The notes below the pieces were generated by a model. The model had not been told where the DNA came from and did no database searches. It saw nothing but the letters and a program-made list of their open reading frames with translations. Of a stretch of DNA of 64,000 nucleotides, positions 34,635-51,500 are shown piece after piece (the stretch's first letter is position 1; each line of letters opens with the position of its first letter). The stretch comes from Ilex aquifolium. Lineage: Eukaryota > Streptophyta > Magnoliopsida > Aquifoliales > Aquifoliaceae. Made by a program: the position numbers and the translations under genes. The stretch covers positions 38,767,001-38,831,000 of the forward strand of contig OX637394.1 in NCBI GenBank assembly GCA_951799425.1, read 5' to 3'.

Positions 34635-35800
34635 ATAAGGGTGTCTTTGTACCCCCTCATTCTCTATAAATAAGAGTGCATTCATCTCATTTCATTCATA
34701 TCAAAAGTATTTATATTCTTCCACCTCCCAAAACTCTTTTCTTTTTTGTGGTATTATTTTTCTTTCATTCTCAAAGTTCGAACTATTCTTAGTTTGTGCA
34801 AATCCTTCAAATAGTAACAAGGGAAATTGTGTCCACTATATTATGGAGACAATTTGTCTTGTAGTCTTTTTTGCACTCACAATACTTATTAAAAGGGTGA
34901 CAAATTCATCTTAGAAATAGTGAATACATTCGGTGCTTTAGATTCTAAATTTATATTTGTTTCCATTATTTGACTTACATCTTCCAATTGGATATGCCCC
35001 TCTCTGGTTTTGTACTGAATCTTATTTTTACTTAACAATAAAAATCCATCTTAGCAAAGAAAAATATTCATTTCAATAACATCAATTTCACTTCCAAGTG
35101 AGGATAAGTGGATCGATGACTAAATTTAATTCAATCCTCTAGCTATTCCACACCCAAACATGAATGAGGAAAGTTTGAAAGGAAGATAGTGCCAGCAAGA
35201 TTTACAAAAGTAGGCTATATAGCAATGGAATAAAAATGCTCTCAACTTTAATAATCACATAATAAAGTTAACTAATTTTTTTCAACGAACAAAAATGATA
35301 GTGTAATTGAAGTCAACTAAATTTTTTTATGAAAATATAAAATGAAATATATAAATTTTGAACATATGTTACTTAATATTATATTGCAGTTGTAGAGATA
35401 AGACTTTGTCAGAGTTAAATTGAGGTAGGTTTGATTTTGTCACTTTATTTCGTAAATAGGGCTGATAATCGAGTTGAGTTTTATGAATTCGAATTAAACT
35501 TGTCGAACTTGTTTGAAAAATGAGTTAAACTCAAAACGAGCTGAACTCAAATTAAACTTAAAAAATTATTAAAACTTAACTTATTTAATTTTATTAGTCG
35601 AATTCGAATCAAACCTAAATAACTCAGCTCGAGTATTTGTCAAACGAGAGAGGCACAATTTCTTTACGGGGGAGAGAAGTAAAAAAAGGGTGTTTTAAAA
35701 ATTTGCTCTGATGTAAAAAAAGGCCATTTTCTTTTTTGACTTTCTCATGCTCCACTTAGCGTGTTGATCACGCGCACGTGTGACGCTTGACAAGCAGCCA
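34635..35800. other. Intergenic stretch upstream of the GTE gene
   Basis: No gene is supported. At 35455-35645 an inverted-repeat-like patch (GAGTTGAGTT, CTCAGCTCGAG, TTCGAATTAAAC) looks like another MITE, but its ends could not be fixed. Confidence 0.4.
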
Positions 35801-36001
35801 CGTATATTAGTGACGTCATCCGAATCCGATGTGGCAACCAACCGCCCTTAGATCTTTGTCAACAAAAGCGCGTGTGATTAGAATCCGCAGCGCAAAATTC
35901 CGACAAACGAGAAAGAGAGAGAGAGAGGAGAGTTCGGATCGACCACCGACGTTCTCCAATCGGAGTGTCGCTCTTTCGGGTTTGTTCTTTTCTCAAACTC
36001 G

Positions 36002-36164
36002 AAACCCTAATTTCCTAATTTTCTTTTTTAATTTATTTTCTCATGTTTAGCAACAGATCGTTTCTCTTTCACTGTCCAAAACCCTAGTTCGGTACAGATT
36101 AAACCTCTTTAACCTTTAAAGTTTAGGGATTAGATTTATTGGATCGGTGATGTTGAAACCCTAG
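36002..36164 (+). promoter_or_regulatory. Telo-box motifs in the GTE leader
   Basis: AAACCCTAA at 36002-36010, AAACCCTAG near 36078 and AAACCCTAG at 36156-36164 match the plant telo-box (AAACCCTA). This is common near the start of genes for growth and translation functions and is bound by TRB-type Myb proteins. Three copies in 165 bp just before the ATG are more than expected by chance. A (GA)n run lies further upstream at about 35910-35926. Confidence 0.5.
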
Positions 36165-36247
36165 AGTTGGATCGAATTGATCGAGGGGACTTCTAGGGTT
36201 TTTGAGGAAGATTGGAAAATTTTGGGTGGCTGGGTTTTGTTTCATGT

Positions 36248-38629
36248 ATGGATTCGGGGACCTTAGGCGCTAACGAGTCGAATTCGAGAGAAAAGCATAG
36301 ATGGGGTGAGAGTCAAAAAGTCTATACCCGGAAGATTCACCACCAGAAAGCCCTCAAGACCAACACCACCGCCACAAATATCACCTCTACAACAACCACC
36401 GAGAACAACAACGACGCCACCGCTACCGCCGAAAATAACAACAACGACATTAACAACACCAAGAACCAGAACGACAACGTCTTGCAACAGTCTTCGCAAA
36501 CCCTAGCTACCGAAGATGCGAATTCGGCGCAGCAACAGCAGCCTCGGTTTGATGTGGTGTCTGATGATTCCTCGAGTCACAATCTCCCGCTTGGAGCAGT
36601 GGTGCCCAATGGGCGTGAACCGTGTACTGGAAACGGGGCAGCTAATGGGGCGGTGAAGTCGTTGATTACAAGAGTTGATGATAGGGTTAGGATTAATTTG
36701 GGGGCGGCAGTGAGGTCAAAAAATGGAAGTAGAGAGCTTAGGAAGAATTTATTTTGCGAGCTTGGTGAGGTTAGGAGTTTAATCAAGAAGCTTGAAGCTA
36801 AGGAGGTTCAGCTTATTGAGTATAATACTACTACTGCTGGAGGTGGTGGTGCTGGTGATAGTCATTCCCAGTATTCTGGGAATGGTACGAGAGAGAGTAC
36901 AGAGTTAGTGAGGTTGAATTCGGACTTGAGTTCTTTGGGACATCATGATTCCAGGCCTGGGAATGGTTTGAGAGAGAGGAAAGAGTTATTGAGATTGAAT
37001 TCGAAGGTGGGTTTGCAGGGACCTCATGATTCCAGGCCTTCTGGGCAGTTAAGTGTTTTGGTGATGGAGAACAATCACAATCATGGGGTTGTTGGTGAAT
37101 TTGTTGAGAAAGAGAAGAGGACTCCGAAGGCTAATCAATATTACCAGAATTCTGATTTCCTTCTTGGGAAGGATAGGTTACCTCCAGAGAGTAACAAGAA
37201 GTTGAAATCCAATGGTGGGAAGAAGCATGGAGGAGGCATGTCTTACGGATTTGGTATTGATAAGAATAGAAATCAAATGCTTAGGGCATGTAGCAATTTG
37301 CTTCAGAGGTTGATGAAGCACAAGCATGGCTGGGTGTTTAATGAGCAAGTGAATGCACACGATTTGGGGCTGCATGATTATCATGATATTATTAAGCACC
37401 CGATGGATTTGGGTACAATTAAGACTAGGCTAGCGCAGAACTGGTACAAGTCTCCGAGGGAATTTGCAGAGGATGTAAGACTTACTTTCCATAATGCCAT
37501 GACCTATAATCCGAAAGGACAAGATGTTCACATTATGGCAGATGAGTTGTCGAAGATTTTTGAAGAGAGGTGGGTTGTGATAGAAACCGAGTATAATCCT
37601 GACTGGAGGTATCAAATGTATCATGATGCTGGGTTGCCAATTCCCTTTACAAGAAAGGCTCCCCCTGATCCTCCACCTCTTACACCTGTGCCCCAAATGA
37701 GGACTTTAGATAGATCAGAATCCATGACAACCCCTGTTGATTCCATGATAAAATCCTCAAATTCTGTGCCCGTTGGAAGGACACCGGTTCCGAAGAAACC
37801 TAAAGCAAAGGATCTGAATAAAAGGGACATGACCTTTGAGGAGAAGCAGAGGCTTAGCACAAACCTTCAGAGCTTACCTTCAGAAAAACTTGATGCGATT
37901 GTTCAGATCATTAAGAGGAGGAATACGGCGCTTTGTCAGCATGATGATGAGATAGAGGTGGACATAGACAGTGTTGATGCAGAAACACTGTGGGAACTTG
38001 ATAGGTTTGTGACCAATTACAAGAAGAGCTTGAGCAAGTACAAGAGAAAGGCTGAACTTGCCCTTCAAGCAAGAACAGAAGTTAGTGCTATTCCAGCAAT
38101 GGTAAGACTTTGAATTGTAGAATGTTTTTATTTTGCACTTCATTTTGCATGGAGGATGCATGATTGTTATTTCATCACTACAGAACCCAGCTCCAGCTGT
38201 TGTGGAGGCACAGAAAAAAAGTAAAATAGGTAAGTTTGAAATGAGTTTATAGCTTTTCTGCTTGGTTTCATATGCTGGCAATGAATGGAAATCTGAGTAT
38301 TGTGCACTGATGTAATCAAATATTTCAATTTTAAACAGATGAGAGGAATGTTGCTTCTTCTTCTCCTGCTCAAGGAGAAAAGCAAGGGGATAATGCAAGT
38401 AGGTCTAGTAGTTCAAGCAGTTCTAGTAGTGATTCTGGATCCTCTTCAAGTGGTAAATGTTAATTTAACTTCTGTATATAATAAAAATATTAGTATCTCA
38501 GATTTGATCATAATTTATCTTGTCAGGGTGAGCATTCCCTAATTCACTTTGCTAATGTTAATTGCAGAATCCGACAGTGATAGTTCCTCTGCACATGAAT
38601 CAGATGCAGGGCATTCACCTAAGGCTTGA
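36248..38629 (+). CDS. GTE4: GTE4-like BET bromodomain transcription factor
   Basis: Coding exons are 36248-38101, 38184-38229, 38339-38452 and 38568-38629, all with GT-AG borders, giving 691 residues. The start is the ATG of MDSGTLGANESNS; the frame is open upstream but has no earlier ATG. Near the N-terminus KHRWGESQKVYTRKIHHQK is the basic motif I associate with GTE4. An Asn/Thr-rich stretch follows. The bromodomain is at about residues 343-445 (LMKHKHGWVFN, HDYHDIIKHPMDLGT, AMTYNPKGQDV with the acetyl-lysine-binding Asn). The NET domain is at about 518-600 (DMTFEEKQRLS, DDEIEVDIDSVD, LWELDRFV). The last three exons code a Ser/Asp-rich tail. The protein reads acetylated histones in the nucleus; GTE4 affects cell-cycle maintenance in Arabidopsis. 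The gene is convergent with mMDH. A possible 3'-UTR intron starts at CAAAG|GTAGG near 38645. Confidence 0.93.
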
Positions 38630-41250
38630 ATGGATTCGACCAAAGGTAGGAAGCAGTGGTTTGGCTAATGAATATAATTCGTTTTTTTTTTTTTTTTTTT
38701 TGTATAATGTAGACTAATAAAATCTGGAATATTTTAGTTTTGTGTACAAGTTTTAATAGTTGCAGCTGCAAAATCTCTGTGGTTATATTTCAATTCTGCA
38801 TGAATCATTTTTGAGTTTGAAGGGTTGTGTGATGAATTCCCACTGGTATAATGGCAGGAATTTACAATTCTGCTGTTTTGAATTGGGTCACCCTTTCTTT
38901 GATTGAAGTAGCCCCGACTTTGGTTTTAGTCAGTTTAAAGACATTAACCCATTCCACTTGCAGCCATGTTGATCAAAAGGGCTTAGTTTAATGACTTTAC
39001 CACTCGCACTCATATTAGAAGATTCTCACACCCTATGGTTAACATTCACCTCATTCATAGCCTCATAGGTGCACATTCTATTTTGATTTGAATAGCCCGG
39101 GTCTTTCAAGGTGCATATGGGCTTACAAAAATATAGCCTCATAGGTGGACATTCACCCTATGCTTACAAAAATATTAGTAGATCATTCGCTTGTTTATCA
39201 CAATTTTTCTTGGAATATTGGTACATTATTTGAATGATTCGTGGAGAATGTCGCAGTCTCTGCAGGAACACTCCTGATGAATCTAATTCAGTTTTCACAT
39301 GGGGTTTCCTGCTTTTGGTCAACTCATAGTGAGCAAAATTGTTTACTGGTTGATCCCGCAGTATGTTATCCAAGAAATTGGATGCATTTTTTGAGTGAGT
39401 AAGCATCCTTGTTTGTAATGTTTAGGTTTCATTTTTTGCGGAACTGTTGTTGTCCTTGGCAGTTCGAAATATGGGGTTTTACTTGCCCATATTGCTTTAG
39501 GGAACCATATAAGCCCGTAAGTAGGAACCCCTGTTGGACAAATATTTGCTTTTTTCTAGTCAACTTTCAGACTCCTTATCCCTGTTTTGACGAGCACCTC
39601 AACATTAATTTGAGCCCTTGTGAGTAATAATTTTTTATATGTTTTTAATGTATTTTTGGTGCTAAGGACAAGTATCTGAAAGACTATAATTCCTTGGAAT
39701 TATGCGAGGTCTCTGTGCTGTCCTAGAATGTTCAGTGAAAGACTTTTTTACATGTTATCATTTACCTAGAGAACTAATAATACAAAGATTGAATGGGTGG
39801 ATGTTGATGATGAGTTGATGACTACTCTGCCATAAATTGAGCCGCCTAACAATTGCAGAATAAGAGATTATGCAACGATCTTGGCAGAATTACTTGTCCC
39901 AGCTATTTGGGTTTTGATTCACCATCAGGCCAAAATATGCACAGAGCATGTCTTCATCATACGATACCAGCAGAATGATAAGAAATCTTATGATAGAGAG
40001 AGCTCTCCTTGGTTGTCTGATGTAATTCCATTGTTAGTCTGTGCTGTCACTTAAATCATTTTCCAGTAAAATGGAATACATGTGGGAGAGTAGATTAGGA
40101 AATCATTCCGTAGAATTTATTCAAGGAATCTTGCATGTATTTGTCTGTTTGGAATTGGCAGATTGAATTTAAGGCGTAGGTAACTAAAAGAGTAGAAAAT
40201 GTTGAGATGGTTGCAGTAGGAGGTGCCAATAATTAGTAAAATAAAAGCGAGATGGAAGAAAATTTGAACCAAAGAAACAGCTCATTACAGGGAATTCTTT
40301 CATTATTGACATGTAAATCTTGTAGGACCAAATGACCTTTAGACATGGACAACCATTACTTGAATTTTAATCTTGAAGGACTTCGCAATTACTTCAACTG
40401 GAATATGTATTCAGCGGTTATTTTCCATTTTGACCTACCATGGGGGCGCACACATGTTTTAGATATAGTTTCTTCCTAGTTTTAGAGAAGTGACTTCTAT
40501 TGGCTGTTACTTTTTCTAGTTTTTCATTTTCAGTGCTTTCATAAGATATGGTGAAGTTAAGTTGATAAGTTTTCCAATGATGCAGCATATCTCTTGGTTG
40601 GATGGCTGGGTGCGTAAAGGAAGTGCATGTTTGTGAGACCTTAGTCAGGATGCATAGGGTAGTCGATCTATGAGCATTGATCCACACTGACATCTATTTG
40701 ACGATTGTTGAGGATTCTGATTCTGCTTCTGCTTCTGCTTCTGCTTCTGCCTGTGGTGGGTGTGAATGGGTATTGTTGGCAGTGCATTATTGTCTGGCTG
40801 CAGAAGTGTTGAAAGGTGTATGACTTGAAACTCTCATTCTTACAATCACTCGACTTGTTGGTCTCTGTTTTACGGTGCTTCCTTTTATTGAGAAGAATGT
40901 GTGTGGTGTCTATTGGTCATGGTGGTTGCTGGGAGACCTGTGTTGCAAATGTAAATTATCAAAAATTGCTATCAATTTCAGATATGGGAAACTTGTCCGA
41001 GGTTTTATTCATATCATTGCAATATGGTTATCATTCTGTTAGAAAAATGGCACCGATGTTGTGATGGTAGTTTTTGAATAATGCATGAAATGCAAATATA
41101 GTTGCATCTTGTATAATCTTAGTAAGATGTTAAAGGTGAACAGTAACAGTGGATTCTTCGTTCTTGCTTCTAAGTTTGGTTTGTGACTCTGCTTACTTTA
41201 TTCTTTACCGCATCAAGGAAATGAGCTTTTGAGGGCATGGCCCTGGGGTG
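38630..41250 (+). other. 3' flank of GTE4-like gene; possible spliced 3' UTR
   Basis: No second gene is visible. A donor (AAAG|GTAGGA, 38645) and an acceptor (GATGCAG|C, about 40585) would allow a long 3'-UTR intron with an exon carrying a CTGCTT repeat. cDNA would be needed to confirm it. Confidence 0.35.
40721..40751 (+). repeat. (CTGCTT)n microsatellite
   Basis: About five copies of the hexamer TTCTGC/CTGCTT lie in the putative 3' UTR of the GTE gene. Confidence 0.9.
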
Positions 41251-42203
41251 ATCAATTTCAAGTTTTATCTAGGCCGTCATGTCTTCACACGCCAATAAAA
41301 GGGCATTATTGGGAGATAATGCCAATTTGATGACAATCCTAAATATTTGTGAAACTGCATACACCAAACACATACTGTTGGGTCAGTCAAATTCCAAAAA
41401 AAAATTTATTTTTTTGTTAGGCTCTATTACATTACAGAGAAGGGAACGACAATATTTAAACTTACGACCTAAAGATCCACCAACGGAGAGGTAGCCATTA
41501 GGCTAATCTCTAACCTCAATTCCAAAACACATTCAAGCACAAAAAATTAAGGCAATCAGGCAAATGTTACCTAGCCTGCGATCCAATTCCAATAAACAAC
41601 CTATTAGTGGCAGCATAACCAGAGATCCAATTCCCAGAAACCACCAATCAGTAGGTCTCTCACCAATGATTGATCATCTATCATTAAGGTCACATACCAA
41701 TGCATTATAATTTTATCAGCGGAAAAAATGAAAGGCAAGTGTAGGAAAGGAATCAGGTTCCGGTAAGTGCTTGTCCCTGGGCATACTAGCAACATGGAAA
41801 ACCTGTCATATTACCATCAATATAATCGGTAGAAACCAATCTGCATAAATAAATCATGCTCTTTCTGGAAACATACAACAGTTTATCATCTGTGCAGGAG
41901 GTCAATCATGGGGGAAAGAATCAACATATTCAAATCCGAAATAGATTGCTAATGGGTGACTGCTGGATAATCACGCCGACATTATTAATGACAGTTTCTT
42001 GAACCTGCTAAACCTCTGCTTTGGTGGGATTATTCATAGAAGTATCCAGACTCTGTTTGAACCTACTTTGCTGGAAATAGCTAAATCAAATGGCTATGGC
42101 AGCAAAAGACTCAAAAAACAATACAAGACTGGTAAAAAGTGCAAAACTGTGATGGGTTCTAAATAATGGGTAAGTATTACTCCAGAAGACATATAACCTT
42201 CAA
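41251..42203. other. Convergent intergenic region between GTE4-like and mMDH genes
   Basis: No coding feature is supported. It should hold the mMDH 3' UTR at its right end. Confidence 0.5.
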
Positions 42204-46212
<4,009 letters not shown>

Positions 46213-46500
46213 TGTCACAGAGAGAGAGAGAGAGAGAGAGAATGAGAGGTAAGAGGTGAAGCGAATGTAGTGTTGGGGGTGGGGGTGCGGGGGGAGGAGA
46301 TGTAATTTATGGAGGAGAAGAAGAAAGGGGTTGTGAGTTCCGAGATGTCCGTCTCCTGCCCTTCTAGACAGAACCTTCTGTAAAAATCATTTACGATTTT
46401 TTTTTAATTTTTGGAAAAAATAATGAGGTCAAATATTGATTTATTTATTATCTCAATAAGTTTTTCAACCATTTTGCATGCCAAACTTTGGAGGTGGATG
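46213..46500 (-). promoter_or_regulatory. mMDH leader and promoter region
   Basis: A (GA)n run at 46220-46240 sits in the presumed leader; G-rich and A/G-rich DNA follows. No clear TATA box was identified. Upstream sequence is interrupted at 46509 by a hAT element, so this promoter has repeat DNA within 300 bp of the start codon. Confidence 0.4.
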
Positions 46501-46508
46501 GCCGTAGA

Positions 46509-47283
46509 CAGGGGCGGAGCCACCCTTGGGCTAGGGTGGGCACATTCCCCTCAATTTTTATTAAATATGTATTTTTTAAAATAAAATTTAGACATATTTA
46601 ATTGTGTCCACCCTAATATTATATTTTGGTGATATTGATTTGAATAGATCTCTATCTAAATGATTGTTACTGTTTTGAACAATGTTATTAACACTTAATT
46701 TAAGAACCTAATACATTGCAATATTAATTTTAATAGTGAATCTTAATATTTAATAAACTCTACTATCTATCTAATGGTCACAAAACATTGGGTCTCCATC
46801 AATTAAATCTCAAATTAGGTACAACTAATATAATTGTTAACTTTTAGACATGTTTTTGACATGTCCGAATATATTTTGAACATATTGATGTTATTTTATA
46901 ATTTTTTTAAATTATAGGGTTATTTCGTTATTGTATAAAAATGTGTGTCGTTATGTAGTAAACTATAGGATCATAAATAGAAGATTGTTATCCCGATTTT
47001 ATATATAAAAGAAATATTGTTGATAAAATTAATTTGTAACTTTTTCAAATAATAAAAACATATCATGATCAATTGTAAGTAATAATAACTAGTTACATTC
47101 TCGATAAGAAGTTTTAATTATTATTTTTTTATTTATGAGTATATCGATTTTTAATCTTCTATATTTAAAAAGTATTAAATATAATTTTAATAAATATAAA
47201 TTTATGAACTTTTACAATCTATTAAAAAAAAATTAAAACATGCTAGTGTGTCCACTCTAAAAAAAATTCTACCTCCGCCCCTA
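46509..47283. mobile_element. Non-autonomous hAT element, 775 bp
   Basis: The ends CAGGGGCGGAG and CTCCGCCCCTA are inverted repeats of the widespread CAGGGGCGGA family. The 8-bp target duplication is GCCGTAGA (46501-46508) and GCCATAGA (47284-47291), one mismatch. The interior is AT-rich and non-coding. Confidence 0.8.
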
Positions 47284-47287
47284 GCCA

Positions 47288-47740
47288 TAGAGGTGGCAAT
47301 TGGTTCGTATCCATAGTGTTTGTATATGGATTTGTGTAGAGTTCTGATCAATCTAAATTTAACCTATTTTATTAATTATATTGTATCGATCTAACTTATT
47401 TATTTTTATGTTATATTCGTATTGACCAATATAACTTATGAATGAAAATTTTAACACTAAGATTTAAGTTTAATATTATATTATCTTCAAATCGAACTCA
47501 CACGTATATTTTTTTATAAATTAAAAATTAACTTAATAAATATAATAATACAAAAAAGTAAAAAAAATTCTTTTTGTGTATAAGGATTATGTCGATTCTT
47601 GAGAAAAACTTAATAAAAATCTTGCATTTTATTTCTGTAATATTAGTTAATCGTGTCAATTTCGTATTATTCGTGTTTGACATTAATCTGACCCATTTAT
47701 TATTTATCATAACACGTCGTTTCAAAAATTGATACCCCTA
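47288..47740. mobile_element. Probable hAT MITE, 453 bp, split at its left tip by the neighbouring element
   Basis: The left end TAGAGGTGGCAATT and right end AATTGATACCCCTA are imperfect inverted repeats. The first 12 bases equal the terminal repeat of the 19457-20299 element. The target duplication of the neighbour overlaps the first bases of this element, so the neighbour landed in its tip. This element's own target duplication was not recognised. Confidence 0.55.
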
Positions 47741-47948
47741 AATAGCACCATATTAAAAATAGGTAATCTAATGTTAGGTAGTTCTGATTTTTAATTTAAT
47801 AATTATATTAAATTAATTTTTCAAATTAAATCCCCAACTTAATTCAAAACAATATTTTCCTTTTTCTCATGGTACTCACTATCATTGGTTAACAGACCCA
47901 CGTTGTCATGTCCACCTAGCATGAAACTCATCAAAATTTGAAAATATT

Positions 47949-48516
47949 GATGGTCAGGCCCAAAAGGCCCAAATCCATGTTGAAGCCCAATTATAATTAA
48001 AGACTCAAACTCATGAAGACCCAGCAGGCCCAAAGAGGTCCAAGCCCAGTTAAACTCATCAGCTTACTACATCATCGGGGAAGCATCAAGAGCCTCACCC
48101 TAGCCGCCTTGGAAAGGGTCAGCCCTCTCCTCATCCTTGACCGAGTCTCATGGAGAGCACCTCAACCACCTCGCCCGTTGAGAAGAAGTCATGAACTTCG
48201 CTAGAATAGATACTTAGTTGCTATTGAGTCGCCCCAATCTGTTAGGGGGTGACTATAAATTGTAAGTCCCACCAACACTTGGGGGCCATCAGACTCTACT
48301 GAGCACATAACTCCTCTCCCACTCTAAGCTTGTACCCTCGGTTCTCCCTATACTCTTAACGTAATAAAGCGCTCGGCGACCCTAGCCATTGAGAAGTGGA
48401 CGTATGTCACATTGACCGAACCACTATAACTCTTGTCTTCTCTCTCTCTACTTTAGTTACTGCATTTACTACTCACACTTGACAGGTGGTGTACAAACCA
48501 AATTTGTGCATCATCA
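47949..48516 (+). repeat. 5' LTR of the Tat element
   Basis: It starts TGATGGTCAGGCCC and ends GTGCATCATCA (568 bp). It contains TAAAGCGCTCGGCGACCC before the U5-like end. A TATA-like CTATAAATTG lies at 48250-48259. Confidence 0.93.
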
Positions 48517-48519
48517 GTT

Positions 48520-48535
48520 TGGCGCCGTCTATGGG
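48520..48535 (+). other. Primer-binding site
   Basis: TGGCGCCGTCTATGGG starts 3 bp after the 5' LTR, where a tRNA 3' end pairs to prime minus-strand DNA synthesis. TGGCGCCGT is the usual start in Tat and Athila elements. Confidence 0.75.
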
Positions 48536-48589
48536 AAACGACAAACTTCTCACTTCTAATCATTCCCTCTGTCGGATCGATGACAATCA

Positions 48590-51500
48590 CTACCAGATCG
48601 ATAAACCAACATGAAGATAATCCTCCAAGAGAAGAGGAGGTTGCTCCTCCACTAGCCAATCCTGTACCAAGTACGCAGCAGATGCTGGAGACCATGCAGG
48701 AGCTTGTGGCCCAGAACCAACAGATCCTTTAACTAATGTTTGCTGCGCAAGGAGGAGCACAACCTGGACCTCAAGTGAGAGGAGCTCCACGCCCTGGGCG
48801 TCAAGAGGCTCCCTACATGGGTGCTCCCCATCAGGGCGCCACCTTTGGAGCCCACTTGGGCGCCCAGCCTATGGGAGCCCTCTTGGGCGCCCAGCATGGG
48901 GGAACTCCCCATGAGGGGCTTCCACCTCCTCCTCCTCCAACTCCTGCTCCTCACGGTGGAGACCCTACTCTCCAAGAGGATGAGGGCAAAAATCAGAGCA
49001 TAGGGCATGTGAGCCATTTCCACGACAATTCAAGACGAAATCCCAATCACTAGGACGAGAAAATTAAAGAAGTACAAAATCAGCTAGGTGATGTCTTCAA
49101 CGCTATGAAGGTGCAAGAACCTGAGACTATGGACTATCTTGTTAGGCGAACTGACACACCTTTCAAACCGGACGTGGCGAACTACCCCCTCCCTCAAAAG
49201 TTTAAAATGCCATCAGTGGAGACCTTTGAAGGTAAGAAAGATCCACTGGACCATCTAGAAACTTACAAAACTTTAATGCAGCTGCACAATGTCCCCGATG
49301 AAATCATGTGTAGGGTGTTCCCAACCACCTTGAAGGGATCCGCTCGACAGTGGTTTGCCAAGCTCGCTCCAGCCTCCATTGCCTCCTTTGCTGTGTTGAG
49401 CAGGTCCTTCGTGTCACACTTCATTGGAGGGCGCCGCCACCAGAAGCCTGTTACTCACCTGCTCAGCATAAAGCAGGACAAGGACGAAAGTCTGAGAAGC
49501 TACCTCACTCGTTTTAACGAGGAGGTCCTCCAGGTCGAAGAGCCCGATGACAAGGTATCCATGACTGTTTTCTTGGGAGGCCTCCGCTCGTCAAGCTTCC
49601 TATTCTCGATGATGAAGCGCCCACCAAGGAGCATGACAGAGCTATTAGCCAAAGCCCAAAAGTACATGAACGCAGAGGACATCACGAGGGTCAGACGAGT
49701 CATCTAGAACCGGGGAGAAGAGAAATGAAAGAGATAGAGACGACAAAAAGGAGACCAGCAATAAGCATAGCAGGACAGAGAGGGTACCCGTCAAGGACTG
49801 GCTTGGTCCTGTTCCTCAGAGGGACCGACAAGCCTTCACTCCCCTCAACGCCGCTGTCGGGCACATTCTATTCCAGATCCAGGATGACCTCGCAGTAAAG
49901 TGGCTTGGGAGGATGAAGTCTCCTCCAAACCGCAAGAACCCAAGCAAATACTGCCGCTTTCATCGCGACCATGACCATGACACCGACGACTGCTATGACC
50001 TCAAAAGACAAATTGAGAACTTCATTCAACGTGGACACCTTCGCCAGTATGTTGCCGGAAGGGGACAGGCACCGCCGCCACCTCACAATCAAGAAGATCC
50101 ACATCCCATTGGAGAAAATTCACACCATTTCTGGAGGACTTGCAGGAGAAGGAGAATCCCTCTCCGCCATGAAGGCTCATACCAGGAAAGCTAGACACCT
50201 TGATGATGAGCGTCCACCCAAGGCGCCCAAGCATGGCAGCAACAAAGTCATATCCTTCTCAAACAAGGACTTAGAAGGAATCCAGCACCCCTATGATGAC
50301 CCTCTGGTGCTCACCATGACCGTTGCCAATTTCCAGGTGCGAAGGATCCTGGTGGACAGCGGCAGCTCTGCGGACATCCTATTCGCAGAAGCTTACGACA
50401 AGCTCAACCTGGGTAGGGAGAGACTCCAACCCATAAGATCACCCCTCATTGGGTTCTCAGGGGAGAAGTATCCCCTAGGATCCATCACTCTACCAGTCAC
50501 TGTCAGTGCAGCACCCCGAAGCTCTACGGTCATGATCAATTTTCTGGTAATCGACTGTCCATCTGCCTACAATGTCATATTAGGGCGACCTGCTCTCAAC
50601 ACACTAAGAGCTGTGCCCTCCACCTATCACCTCATCCTCCATTTTCCAACCCCTAATGGAGTCGGAGAGGTCAGAGGAGATCAGGTAGCAGCAAGGGAAT
50701 GCTATGTCTCCTCAATGAAGACCAGGAAGCCACATGAGGCATTACAAGTGGATGTCCTGGACCCAAGGGATGACACCACTGTAGAAAGAGGAGAACCAGT
50801 TGAGGAACTCACCCCTGCTATCTTGGATGAGGAGCATCCAGACAGAAGAGTATACATTGGCTCCTCCCTCTCTGAAGACCTGACTCACCAGCTAATAGAC
50901 TTTTTGAAACATAATATGGACATTTTTGCATGGTCACATGCAGACCTTGAAGGGATTGACCCTGAGGTCTCCACCCACCGCCTCAATATCAACCCTCGCC
51001 ACAAACCGGTTCGCCAAAAGCTAAGGGGCGCCTCCACTGAAAGGGCCCAAGCGATGGACAAAGAGGTAGGGAAGCTAATAGAGAATGGGGCGGTCAGGGA
51101 AGTAGCGTACCCTGAGTGGCTCTCAAATGTGGTGATGGTAACCAAAGCCAATGGGAAATGGCGCCTCTGTGTCGACTTTACTGAGCTCAACAAGGCGTGC
51201 CCAAAAGATAGCTATCCGCTACCTCGGATTGACCTCCTCATCGACGCCATAGCAGGGCATGAACTGCTCACCTTCCTGGATGCATATTCTGGATACAACC
51301 AGATCAGTATGCACCCCCCAGACCAGGAGAAGACATCATTTATCACTCTGAAGGGGACCTACTGCTACAGGGTTATGCCCTTTGGCTTGAAGAACGCAGG
51401 GGCAACCTACCAACGATTGGTGAACAAAATGTTGCAGTCCCAGATTGGGCGAACGATGGAGGTCTACGTTGATGACATGTTGGTAAAGAGTCTTGTCGTA

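Noticed and set aside
36263-36786. Minus-strand ORFs over the GTE gene
   Set aside because: They are antisense shadows of the Asn/Thr-rich N-terminal coding sequence.
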